Positions 6,377 through 13,567 of a stretch of 15,291 nt of DNA are shown piece by piece (within the stretch, counting starts at the first letter, position 1; the number at the start of each line of letters is the position of its first letter). The stretch comes from JAJBWD01 sp041821285 (lineage in GTDB: Bacteria; Bacillota; Clostridia; Clostridiales; Clostridiaceae). The position numbers were made by a program, and so were the translations under genes. Location: positions 1 to 15,291 of the forward strand of contig JBGUER010000074.1 of the NCBI GenBank assembly GCA_041821285.1, in the 5' to 3' direction. The notes under the pieces were generated by a model. It did no database searches and was not told the origin of the DNA. It saw nothing but the letters and a program-made list of their open reading frames with translations.

Positions 6377-8689
6377 ATGAGAGAATATATATTGCCATTT
6401 TTAAAATCTATTTTAGTTGCATTATTACAAGTAATATTTTATAGGATTTTGTTATTAGTTTTCGGAAACATATTTAATTCTGATGACATATTAATTAGTT
6501 CAATATCATTAATAGTATCATCTGTTTTAGTAATTTTACTATTTTTAAAAGCATCTAATAAAAAACTTTCATCTATAAATCTATACTTTAACAGAGAGAG
6601 TATGAAAATTGCAGTTAAAGCAATTTTTATGGGAATTATTTATTCTATAGGATTTTTAGCTTTAATATTGATATCAAGACAAGGGCAAATATCTGGAATA
6701 ATAGAAAATGAAAGTGTTGTTATTAAGTTATTAAAGAATTTGATGATTATATTTTTAGGTGTATTATCAACCGAATTAATTTTTAGAGGGTATATTTTAA
6801 ATTATCTTAGAGAAAAATATTCTAGATATGGAGCTGTATTAATATGTTCATTTATATATGCTCTTTTTAGGATGTTTAGTGTTGGTACTACTGCTATAGT
6901 ATTTTTAAATTATTTCTTGATTTCTGTAATATTATGCATTATAGTACTTAAATATAATAATTTGATTTATGCTATAATGATAAATTTTGTATGGAAATTT
7001 ATTTTTGTTGGAATATTTTCTTTGAATAATGGAATGGGTATTATAAATTTAAATTATAAAAATATAGAACTACTAAGTGGAGGAAATATTGGATTTTCAG
7101 GTGGGTTATTATTCACTTTAATCGCAATTGGATTTATTATTATTTTTATTTTGAGAAATAGTGAAGAATATCAAGATAAAATAAGTAAAAAAAATATAGC
7201 TTTGATTTCTGTAATAATAGTAATAGCTATCTTAGGTACTAGTTATGATATATATATATGGCATGCTAAACCGATAGAATCTAGCAGCAATACCATAAAA
7301 CAAGTTGATAAATTTGAAGGTGTTAATAATTATTATATGGATTTAAGCTTAGATACTGAAAAAAATCAATTGACAGGGGCAGAAACTATTGATTATATAA
7401 ATAATTCTCAAGATAATTTGAAGGAAGTATATTTTCATATATATGCTAATGCATTTAGTGATATTGATGGAGATATTAGTATATCAAAAGTTTATGTAGA
7501 TAATAGTATGGTGGATTATAAAATAGAAGGAGACGATAATACACTTCTTAAAATTGGTTTTCCTAAAGAATTAAAACCATTGGAACGGGTAGATATAAAA
7601 TTAGAATATGTAATTGATATTCCTGAAAGAAATACAGATGCAGGAATAGACAGACTTGCTTATGGAAATAATGGATATAACTTTGGTAACTTTTTTCCTA
7701 TAGCTGCTATCTATGAAGATGGGAAATGGGATAAACATTTATATGATAAAAAAGGTGACGCTTTTTATAGTGAAACTTCTAATTTTGAAGTAAATATAAA
7801 AACCAACAAAAGATATACCATAGCAAGTACTGGAAAAATAAAAAATGAAGAAATTCAAGATAACAATAGGATATATAATATAGAAGCTAATGGCGTTCGA
7901 GACTTTGCTTTTGTAGCAAGTGATAAGTTTAAAATGGTAGAAACTAATTTTGATGGAACTATTATAAAATCATATGCTTATAATAAGGAAAAAGCTGAAA
8001 AGATATTAGGAATATCAAAAGATGCTATAAGTGTATATAATAATAGGTTTGGAGAGTATCCATTTTCTGATTTGTCCGTTGTGGAAACAGATTTAGCCGG
8101 AGGAATGGAATATCCTCAAATGGTTATGATTATATCTGATGATTATGATAATATTAATTTTAAAAGTGCTTTATCCCAAATATTATACAATAGTCCTATA
8201 GGAGAATTAGAATTTACTGTAGTTCATGAACTTGCTCATCAATGGTGGTATAGTTTGGTTGGAGACGATGAATTTAATGAAGCTTGGGTAGACGAGTCAA
8301 TAACTCAATTCTCATCTTTGCTATATTATAAAGATATTTATGGGGAAAAAGAATATAATCGTGTTTTTGATAGATCGATGGGTTTAAGTTATTATGGATT
8401 AGCTGCTTCTCAAATATTAACAAATCCTAATATGGAGAGACCATTAGATGAATTTGATGAAATGGAATATTATGCTTTAGTTTATTCAAAAGGACCCATG
8501 ATGTATAAGGAATTATATGAAACAATAGGTGATGAAAAATTCAATGAATTTACTAGAGCTATGTATGATGAATATAAATATAAAAATATAAAAAGTGAGG
8601 ACTTGAAAAATATTGCTGCTAGGGTATCCGGAGAAGACTTAACAGAATTTTTTCATAATTGGTTAGAAACAGATTACCAAGGTAAATAA
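6377..8689 (+). CDS. Membrane-anchored M1 family zinc aminopeptidase with an N-terminal degenerate CPBP domain
   Basis: A 770-residue fusion. Residues 1-260 hold about eight hydrophobic helices that read as a CPBP/CAAX-protease-like domain. Its active site is broken: EExxxR is T132-E133-LIF-R137, the FxxxH position is Y161-ALF-R165 (His lost), and HxxxN is N203-FVW-K207 (His and Asn lost). A further helix at about 273-290 leads into a soluble domain from about 310. That part is an M1 peptidase: GGMEYP (575-580) is the substrate-binding GAMEN-type loop, HELAH (617-621) and Glu640 (WVDES) are the zinc ligands, and Tyr703 in VYSKG fits the transition-state tyrosine. After an odd number of helices the peptidase side cannot be assigned safely; the extracellular face seems likely. 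It should remove N-terminal residues from peptides. SD AGGGGAGGG precedes the ATG; a terminator follows. Confidence 0.9.
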   Translation: MREYILPFLKSILVALLQVIFYRILLLVFGNIFNSDDILISSISLIVSSVLVILLFLKASNKKLSSINLYFNRESMKIAVKAIFMGIIYSIGFLALILISRQGQISGIIENESVVIKLLKNLMIIFLGVLSTELIFRGYILNYLREKYSRYGAVLICSFIYALFRMFSVGTTAIVFLNYFLISVILCIIVLKYNNLIYAIMINFVWKFIFVGIFSLNNGMGIINLNYKNIELLSGGNIGFSGGLLFTLIAIGFIIIFILRNSEEYQDKISKKNIALISVIIVIAILGTSYDIYIWHAKPIESSSNTIKQVDKFEGVNNYYMDLSLDTEKNQLTGAETIDYINNSQDNLKEVYFHIYANAFSDIDGDISISKVYVDNSMVDYKIEGDDNTLLKIGFPKELKPLERVDIKLEYVIDIPERNTDAGIDRLAYGNNGYNFGNFFPIAAIYEDGKWDKHLYDKKGDAFYSETSNFEVNIKTNKRYTIASTGKIKNEEIQDNNRIYNIEANGVRDFAFVASDKFKMVETNFDGTIIKSYAYNKEKAEKILGISKDAISVYNNRFGEYPFSDLSVVETDLAGGMEYPQMVMIISDDYDNINFKSALSQILYNSPIGELEFTVVHELAHQWWYSLVGDDEFNEAWVDESITQFSSLLYYKDIYGEKEYNRVFDRSMGLSYYGLAASQILTNPNMERPLDEFDEMEYYALVYSKGPMMYKELYETIGDEKFNEFTRAMYDEYKYKNIKSEDLKNIAARVSGEDLTEFFHNWLETDYQGK

Positions 8690-8696
8690 AAAAAAG

Positions 8697-8729
8697 ATGT
8701 GCTGCTTTATATTTTAGTAGCACATTTTT
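8697..8729 (+). terminator. Rho-independent terminator of the CPBP-M1 gene
   Basis: ATGTGCTGCT (8697-8706) pairs with AGTAGCACAT (8716-8725), with one G-T pair, and is followed by TTTT. An A-run precedes it. Confidence 0.85.
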
Positions 8730-8738
8730 CATATTATG

Positions 8739-8815
8739 TGACTAACCAGGTGGTCAAAAATAAAACAGGTTCTCTGACTACATGGTCACATCAATTGACT
8801 ATATAGTCAATTGAT
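8739..8815. promoter_or_regulatory. Cluster of three operator-like inverted repeats between convergent genes
   Basis: Three copies of a TGACYA...TRGTCA dyad. Site 1 (8739-8756) is TGACTA-6-TGGTCA. Site 2 (8775-8788) is TGACTA-CA-TGGTCA. Site 3 (8796-8809) is TGACTA-TA-TAGTCA, embedded in a perfect 26-bp palindrome (8790-8815, arms ATCAATTGACTAT). Centres of sites 2 and 3 are 21 bp apart, two turns of DNA. This looks like cooperative repressor binding of the TetR or MarR type. It lies between the 3' ends of two convergent genes, where no promoter is needed. No T-run follows on either strand, so it is not an ordinary terminator. Confidence 0.6.
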
Positions 8816-8851
8816 TCAATATTCCAAAACAACACAAGTGTATTTTTATAA

Positions 8852-9697
8852 TTAGTTTAAATTATTTGCAAATCCTTTCCCTTCTATTTCTGAAGCATCA
8901 AGTATAGATATAAAAGCATTAGGGTCTATTTCTTCTATTAGCATCTTTACTTTTGGCAGCTGCTTTAGGGGAACAACGCAATATATTATATTTTTATCTT
9001 GACCTGTATATGCACCTTCACCCTTAATGAAAGTAACTCCTCTTTTTAAATCTTTAAGTATACAAGAACTAATTTCCTTTTCTTTTTTAGATACTATAAA
9101 AAGGAGTTTTTTCTTATTAAATCCATTTATTACTTTATCTATAAAAACGGCTGTTATGTACATAGATACCAAAGTATATAATGCTGTAGTTAAAGAAAAC
9201 AATATAGCACTTAAAGACACAATAAATAGATTAAAAAAGAAAATAATTTTTCCAATTTCGAAATTATTATATTTTTTCCTAATAAGAGATGATATTATAT
9301 CAAAACCACCTGTAGAACCATGATTACTAAATACTATTCCCATACCGATGCCGTTTATTGCACCACCATATAGGCATAATAGAAGTGGATCATTTACTGA
9401 TATCACAGTATTTAATTTAGATGATAATATTAGAAAAAATGATAAAGAAGTAGTTCCTACTATAGTCAATATAGTGAATTTTTTATTTATTTTAATTAAG
9501 CTTAGTATAATAAGAGGAATATTCATTAATATTACAGAGTATCCAGCAGAAATATTAAAAATATATTGAATAATAAGTGCTATACCAGAAACACCGCCAC
9601 TTAATAAATGAGCTTTTACAATAAATAGATTTATTCCTATAGAAGAAATTAGTGTTCCTATTAATATATAAAAAATGTTTTTTGCTATCTGTTTCAA
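8852..9697 (-). CDS. YitT family membrane protein with C-terminal DUF2179 domain
   Basis: A 281-residue integral membrane protein. Residues 1-200 form about six membrane helices with the family's glycine-rich motifs: FIVKAHLLSGGVSGIALI (25-42), GAINGIGMGIVFSNHGSTGG (about 112-131) and DIISSLIRKKY. The cytoplasmic C-terminus (about 218-278) is a DUF2179 domain: RGVTFIKGEGAYTG, then IIYCVVPLKQLPKVK and IDPNAFISILDASEIEGKGF. The function of the family is not established; the DUF2179 part is ferredoxin-like and may bind a small ligand. The start is TTG at 9697, six bases after AGGAGGC. It is the second gene of a coupled pair: the upstream stop is one base away. No clear terminator was found downstream, only the palindrome cluster. 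Confidence 0.92.
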   Translation of the reverse strand: MKQIAKNIFYILIGTLISSIGINLFIVKAHLLSGGVSGIALIIQYIFNISAGYSVILMNIPLIILSLIKINKKFTILTIVGTTSLSFFLILSSKLNTVISVNDPLLLCLYGGAINGIGMGIVFSNHGSTGGFDIISSLIRKKYNNFEIGKIIFFFNLFIVSLSAILFSLTTALYTLVSMYITAVFIDKVINGFNKKKLLFIVSKKEKEISSCILKDLKRGVTFIKGEGAYTGQDKNIIYCVVPLKQLPKVKMLIEEIDPNAFISILDASEIEGKGFANNLN

Positions 9698-9698
9698 A

Positions 9699-10115
9699 TT
9701 ATAGCCTCCTATTTTTTTTTGTCTTATGTTTTTTTGTTGCTTGTTTTATTAGATATATTATAAGTACTATTATAAGATAAATTAAAAATAATACAAAAAA
9801 TCCCCATAAACCAAATAAAATATCCACAAATTCCATGTTTCCTCTTCCTGTTATCTTTTGTTCTATTTCAATTCCAAAAACTATAACTAAAAGTACAGTG
9901 AAAGTATAAAAAAAAGATATAACAGAAATAGAAAGCTTGGACAATTTCTTGAATATTAAATCAGATATAAAGAATATTATCATTCCTATTATTCCAATTA
10001 TAATAAAATGCAGGGCTTTATCTGATAGATAAAATCCTAAATGTGAGAAAATAGTTGTTAATAAATCATGGATATCATTTATTATTAATGTTATATCTTT
10101 TAATAATGTAACCAA
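9699..10115 (-). CDS. VanZ-like small membrane protein
   Basis: A 138-residue protein with three or four membrane helices and a Lys/Arg-rich cytoplasmic tail (KQATKKHKTKKNRRL). The pattern LSDKALHF, then GIEIEQKITGRG and FVDILFGLWG, matches the DK-HF, E-x-x-Q, R and D-x-x-x-x-x-x-G spacing of VanZ-like proteins; a glycopeptide-resistance role is not implied. The TTG at 10115 is preferred because AGAGGTGA (10121-10128) lies five bases upstream. The alternative GTG at 10122-10124 falls inside that SD and would add only three residues. The last codons AGG AGG CTA TAA double as the ribosome binding site of the YitT gene, so the two are translationally coupled. Family assignment is moderate. Confidence 0.7.
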   Translation of the reverse strand: MVTLLKDITLIINDIHDLLTTIFSHLGFYLSDKALHFIIIGIIGMIIFFISDLIFKKLSKLSISVISFFYTFTVLLVIVFGIEIEQKITGRGNMEFVDILFGLWGFFVLFLIYLIIVLIIYLIKQATKKHKTKKNRRL

Positions 10116-10120
10116 AGAAA

Positions 10121-10202
10121 TCACCTCTAATCAAAATACTAATACATTTTTAACATGTTTATTTTACATTTATTTTTCAATAAAGTAAACCTAGATTAGA
10201 GG
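10121..10202 (-). promoter_or_regulatory. Leader of the VanZ-YitT operon: promoter flanked by an SD/anti-SD inverted repeat
   Basis: On the minus strand a promoter TTTACT (10189-10184), 17 bases, TAAAAT (10166-10161) is visible. CCTCTAATC (minus strand, 10202-10194) lies upstream of it and is exactly complementary to GATTAGAGG (10132-10124), which contains the ribosome binding site. RNA reading through from the operon upstream could therefore hide this SD, whereas RNA from the local promoter would lack the complementary arm. The pairing is exact by eye; the regulatory meaning is inference. Confidence 0.4.
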
Positions 10203-10220
10203 ATTAATAAAAATTAATAT

Positions 10221-11180
10221 TTATATAATTTTTTTAGTGCTCCACTTGCCACATCTATCACCAAAACATCCGATATCAATGTTATTACATTGGATTTTAA
10301 CTACTTCACAATGGTTTGGGCAACCACTGCATTCAAAACTTTTCTGAGTGAATTTTTTTTCTGTTAAATTGAAACCTTTAAAATTGGTTGAATTTTTGGA
10401 TTTTTTAATTTCATCAGAAGCGATAATTGCAGCACCTATAGCACCCATCATATTATAATATTTTGGGATAGTTAAATCTTTTTTTAAAATATCTTGAAAT
10501 GCTTTTTTTATTCCTATATTAGCAGAGACTCCACCTTGAAAAAATATTTCACTTTCTATGTCTTTTCCTTTTCCCACGTTAGTCAAATAATTTCTAGCTA
10601 GTGCTATGCATAAACCGTTTATTATATCTTCTTCTTTATAGCCAAGTTGTTGTTTGTGAATCATATCTGATTCTGCAAAAACGGCGCATCTTCCAGCTAT
10701 TCTAACAGGATGTTTTGATTTTAAAGCATAGTCTCCAAAATTTTCTATAGGAATATCAAGTCTTTCTGCTTGCCTATCTAAAAACGAGCCTGTTCCCGCT
10801 GCACAAACAGAATTCATGGCAAAATCTGTTACAACTCCATTTTTTAAAGTTATTATTTTTGAATCTTGACCTCCTATCTCTATTATGGTGCGTACGTTTC
10901 TGTTTTCATTTAAAGAAGCTACAGCATGAGTTGTTATTTCGTTTTTGATTGCATCAGCTCCGATGATATATGAAGCAATATGCCTTCCACTTCCAGTAGT
11001 TCCAACTGATGTTATTTGCTTATCACTATATTTATCTTTTAGAATTTTAAAACCATTTAATATTGCTTCAATAGGTTTTCCTTTTGTTCGAAGATATAAC
11101 CCATCAACAACCTTATAGTTTTTATCAATTAAAACAATGTCTGTACTCACAGATCCTACATCAATTCCCATATAAAACAT
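10221..11180 (-). CDS. Acyl-CoA dehydratase activase, BadF/BadG/BcrA/BcrD ATPase family (HgdC-like)
   Basis: An ATP-dependent one-electron donor. In the known family, a dimer carrying one [4Fe-4S] cluster hydrolyses ATP to push an electron into a 2-hydroxyacyl-CoA dehydratase or related enzyme. The 319 residues show the ASKHA-type phosphate loop MGIDVGSVSTD (4-14), GTTGSGRH (60-67), the second nucleotide motif EIGGQDSKII (101-110), and the two cluster ligands Cys126 (NSVCAAGTGSF) and Cys165 (AGRCAVFAESD), matching those of HgdC. GG in FFQGGVSAN and MMGAIGAA are also typical. Unlike the minimal HgdC (about 260 residues), it has a C-terminal extension with six cysteines (ECSGCPNHCEVV, CNN, GCFGDRCGKW), possibly a second metal site. 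It is the last gene of three; its ATG overlaps the preceding gene by 20 bases. Confidence 0.92.
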   Translation of the reverse strand: MFYMGIDVGSVSTDIVLIDKNYKVVDGLYLRTKGKPIEAILNGFKILKDKYSDKQITSVGTTGSGRHIASYIIGADAIKNEITTHAVASLNENRNVRTIIEIGGQDSKIITLKNGVVTDFAMNSVCAAGTGSFLDRQAERLDIPIENFGDYALKSKHPVRIAGRCAVFAESDMIHKQQLGYKEEDIINGLCIALARNYLTNVGKGKDIESEIFFQGGVSANIGIKKAFQDILKKDLTIPKYYNMMGAIGAAIIASDEIKKSKNSTNFKGFNLTEKKFTQKSFECSGCPNHCEVVKIQCNNIDIGCFGDRCGKWSTKKII

Positions 11181-12258
11181 TTTCTTTCCTCCTTTCTAGT
11201 AAATCTAAAAATGCCTCTATTCTTGTAATATAGCCAGTTTCACCAGTCATTTCGTCCACTATTAAAGTCATTATTGGAATATTTAGATCTTTTGAGATAG
11301 TAGGAAGAATAGATTTTGAAACTATTTCTGGCATACATCCCATAGGAAATATCTGTATTATCCCATCTATATCGCTATTACCAGCTATAACAGCTTCTCC
11401 AATAGTTTCTCTAGCGTGTCCCCCGATATAGTAGGGTAGGTACTTTAGAGAATTATATCTTAAATTTAAAGAATTTAATTTTATGGGACTAAGAGTAGCA
11501 TTTTTAACCCACCAACTTGGAGTTAAGCCTCGTTTTGAGGATACGCCATAATCCATAAGTTTATCTTCTATAAATAAATTAGAAAATGGTTCTATTATAG
11601 TATATATTTCACCGATAATTGCAATTTTAAGAGGTTTTTTAGTTTTATCCAATTCTATATTATTTAATTTTTTAGTGTATTCTTTTATAGTGGACAGTAC
11701 TTTATCAGGAGAATTTAATTTTTCTATTTCATTTTTGCAACTATTTAATAAAATTTTAGAAATTCCTCTTGATTTTTCATATCCAGATAAAAATTTTGCT
11801 TTATCATCTAATTTATCTAAAGAATTAATAATTGATTTTGTTGTTTTTAATACTTTTAATTTTTGTATATTATCTATTTTACTTTCTTTATTTATAGCAT
11901 TAAGTCTTGAAAAAAATTCTTCGTAGCCTAAGGATTTTGGATAATCTAAAACTATAAAATCAAGATTATATCCTAGTTTTTTCAATATATTCATTTGTAG
12001 TTCACAATATTCCCCGTATCTGCAAGGGCCACAACTGCCAGTTATTATTATAGTGTCGGCTCCATTTTTTATGCTTTGAATATAGTTACCAAGCATAATT
12101 TTAAATGGAAGGCAAATTTCTTCTGGAGAATAAAGGGAACCTATGGCTATAGTTTCTTTGTTTGAGATAGGAGGCATAATATATTCTATATTTAGTCCAT
12201 TAAACAAAGCTTTTGCTGCGTATCTAGTATTTCCTAAATTAGGAACAGTTATTTTCAT
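11161..12258 (-). CDS. Acyl-CoA dehydratase activase-related protein (DUF2229/HgdB-like), longer paralogue
   Basis: A 365-residue cytoplasmic protein of the group annotated as activase-related or 2-hydroxyacyl-CoA dehydratase-like. Seen: Cys49 in PEEICLPFKI, then a cysteine cluster Cys76, Cys79 and Cys85 (GSCGPCRYGEYC) suited to an Fe-S centre, a Rossmann-like strand IAIIGEIYTI at about 214-223, and the closing motif DEMTGETGYITRIEAFLDLL. This end motif is shared with the next upstream gene, so the two are paralogues. ATGA overlap with that gene (start and stop share bases 12255-12258) implies translational coupling. SD AGGAGA lies eight bases upstream. It may receive the electron from the activase or be an accessory subunit; its substrate is unknown. 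Confidence 0.85.
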   Translation of the reverse strand: MKITVPNLGNTRYAAKALFNGLNIEYIMPPISNKETIAIGSLYSPEEICLPFKIMLGNYIQSIKNGADTIIITGSCGPCRYGEYCELQMNILKKLGYNLDFIVLDYPKSLGYEEFFSRLNAINKESKIDNIQKLKVLKTTKSIINSLDKLDDKAKFLSGYEKSRGISKILLNSCKNEIEKLNSPDKVLSTIKEYTKKLNNIELDKTKKPLKIAIIGEIYTIIEPFSNLFIEDKLMDYGVSSKRGLTPSWWVKNATLSPIKLNSLNLRYNSLKYLPYYIGGHARETIGEAVIAGNSDIDGIIQIFPMGCMPEIVSKSILPTISKDLNIPIMTLIVDEMTGETGYITRIEAFLDLLERRKENVLYGN

Positions 12259-13154
12259 ATTATTTTTCTCCTATCTAGCATATCAACGAATGCCTCCAAT
12301 CTAGTGTTAAATCCAGTTTCTCCTGTTTGTTCATCTAATTTTAGAACTAGCATTGGCGAGTCTTTTAAGTTATCTTTTATTAAATCTATTACTATGGAAT
12401 CTATTCCGCAGGCGAAAGAGGATAAATATATTATTCCATTAACTAGATTTTTTTTTATCATGTAGGATGAAAATCCATATGAATCTTTAACATAGCTCCA
12501 AAATGGTTTTTTATATAAAGTCCTTAATTCTTGAATTTTATACTCCTCATCTAAATATTCTTCTGTTATTATTCCAACTCCCATAGATTTTAATTTATTT
12601 ACTATATTCATATTTACAAATTCATCATAAATATTATAAGAATGACCTACTAAAGCTATAGTTAAGGATTTTGACCCTTTGGTTTTTATTCCTGTGAAAT
12701 GATATTTTAATTCTTCTTCAGCTTTATCTAGTGAAGACTTGATTTTAAAAGGATTTTTAGTAACAAATATAGCTGACTTTCTTCCGAAATTTCTAAAACT
12801 TAGGTTTGAATACAAGTTTAAGGAAGGAGAAATTAGTTCTGGAATATCTGGTATGGAATTTTTAATCATTTCGGGTAATCCACAGAATTTAGGACATATA
12901 TATTCGTCTTTTTCTGTTTCCATTATTCTTGGAACCAATAAGAAATCACATTTATCTTTTAAATAGGCAGCATGTCCATGAAATATTTTAATGGGAAGGC
13001 ATGCTTCATCAACACAATATTTAGTACCTAAATTTAAAATTTTTTTATTTGTTTGTGGTGAAATTTCAACTTCGCAACCTAAACTTTCAAATAAAGTTAT
13101 ATAATAAGGATGATATTTATGGTAAAACAATCCTCTAGGTATTCCAATTTTCAT
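12255..13154 (-). CDS. Acyl-CoA dehydratase activase-related protein (DUF2229 type), shorter paralogue
   Basis: First gene of the three-gene operon, 299 residues. Seen: MKIGIPRGLFYHKYHP at the start, the conserved block Cys47-Cys52 (KYCVDEACLPIKIFHGH), VPRIMETEKDEYICPKFCGLP with Cys87 and Cys91, the strand LTIALVGHSYNIYDE, and the closing DEQTGETGFNTRLEAFVDML. These match the DUF2229 part of the large fused clostridial activases, where it follows the ATPase domains in one chain. The start is ATG at 13154, because GGAGG ends five bases upstream; a TTG at 13166 would overlap this SD. The cysteines suggest a bound Fe-S cluster. It probably acts with the two following proteins in one complex; its substrate is unknown. 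Confidence 0.85.
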   Translation of the reverse strand: MKIGIPRGLFYHKYHPYYITLFESLGCEVEISPQTNKKILNLGTKYCVDEACLPIKIFHGHAAYLKDKCDFLLVPRIMETEKDEYICPKFCGLPEMIKNSIPDIPELISPSLNLYSNLSFRNFGRKSAIFVTKNPFKIKSSLDKAEEELKYHFTGIKTKGSKSLTIALVGHSYNIYDEFVNMNIVNKLKSMGVGIITEEYLDEEYKIQELRTLYKKPFWSYVKDSYGFSSYMIKKNLVNGIIYLSSFACGIDSIVIDLIKDNLKDSPMLVLKLDEQTGETGFNTRLEAFVDMLDRRKII

Positions 13155-13159
13155 TTTAA

Positions 13160-13164
13160 CCTCC
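13160..13164 (-). promoter_or_regulatory. Ribosome binding site fixing the start of the activase operon
   Basis: GGAGG on the minus strand lies five bases before the ATG at 13154. This excludes the in-frame TTG at 13166, which would place the SD inside the coding region. Confidence 0.75.
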
Positions 13165-13166
13165 AA

Positions 13167-13190
13167 TTAAATTTATACTTATAAATTTAA
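13167..13190. repeat. Perfect inverted repeat just upstream of the activase operon's ribosome binding site
   Basis: TTAAATTTATA and TATAAATTTAA are perfect 11-bp arms around two bases. The repeat ends two bases before the SD. It could be an operator overlapping the TATAAG/TATAAA-rich promoter zone, or an RNA hairpin touching the SD. The all-AT makeup lowers its weight. Confidence 0.45.
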
Positions 13191-13237
13191 CCAAATATAA
13201 AAAAAATATTCATTTGATTTAAAATTAGTAAAAAAAA

Positions 13238-13563
13238 ATGTTAAATCAAATAAATATAATACTAAAATGTGACAATGATATTTGGTCAGTTCCAGATGAG
13301 TTCTTAGTGAGTATTGACAAAAATGGTAAATTTATATTTTTAAAACAAGGGGAAGTAACTGTATATGTAAATACATTAGACGGTGAATAATCTAATTTAA
13401 TTAAATTATCTATAAAAAAAGCTAAAACTGTGGATGAAAATAAAACTAAAATTAAAGACAAATTAGAACAGAATGGAACTTTTTTGATGAAAAAAATATA
13501 ATATTATTTGGTTCATTATTTATAGTTTTAGGATTAGTTGAAATAAAAAAGAAATCAGCATAA
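13238..13563 (+). pseudogene. Remnant of a sortase-anchored surface protein with a Big_2-like Ig domain
   Basis: In-frame pieces of a cell-wall protein C-terminus survive. Segment 1 (13238-13387) reads NDIWSVPDEFLVSIDKNGKF then FLKQGEVTVYVNTLDGE, the pattern of a bacterial Ig-like Big_2 repeat (WSV...IDxNGK...GxxTVxV). A TAA at 13388-13390 interrupts it; the same frame resumes with SNLIKLSIKKAKTVDENK and LEQNG, which occupies the place of an LPxTG sorting motif. At the A-run 13490-13496 one base seems lost; in the shifted frame IILFGSLFIVLGLVEIKKKS gives the membrane anchor and basic tail, ending at 13563. There is no SD, a stop lies just upstream of the ATG at 13238, and most of the protein is gone. 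One stop plus one frameshift plus truncation make a working gene unlikely. Confidence 0.72.
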
Positions 13564-13567
13564 AAAT

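Noticed and set aside
8790..8815. The 26-bp palindrome as a terminator for YitT
   Set aside because: No T-run follows the stem on either strand, and the stem is part of a set of related dyads.
9027..9569. Two plus-strand frames inside the YitT gene
   Set aside because: Antisense shadows of a clear YitT/DUF2179 coding sequence.
9699..10115. VanZ-type glycopeptide-resistance gene
   Set aside because: VanZ-like proteins are a broad membrane family, and no vanA/H/X-type genes are present.
11675..12966. Plus-strand frames inside the activase-related genes
   Set aside because: Antisense shadows; the minus-strand proteins have conserved motifs and proper ribosome binding sites.
13246..13461. Minus-strand frame of 71 codons
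   Set aside because: It opposes the plus-strand Big_2-like remnant, which explains the region better; no SD.
13388..13563. Selenocysteine-like or programmed recoding across the remnant
   Set aside because: The stop is TAA, not TGA, and a truncated N-terminus with an A-run frameshift fits decay better.
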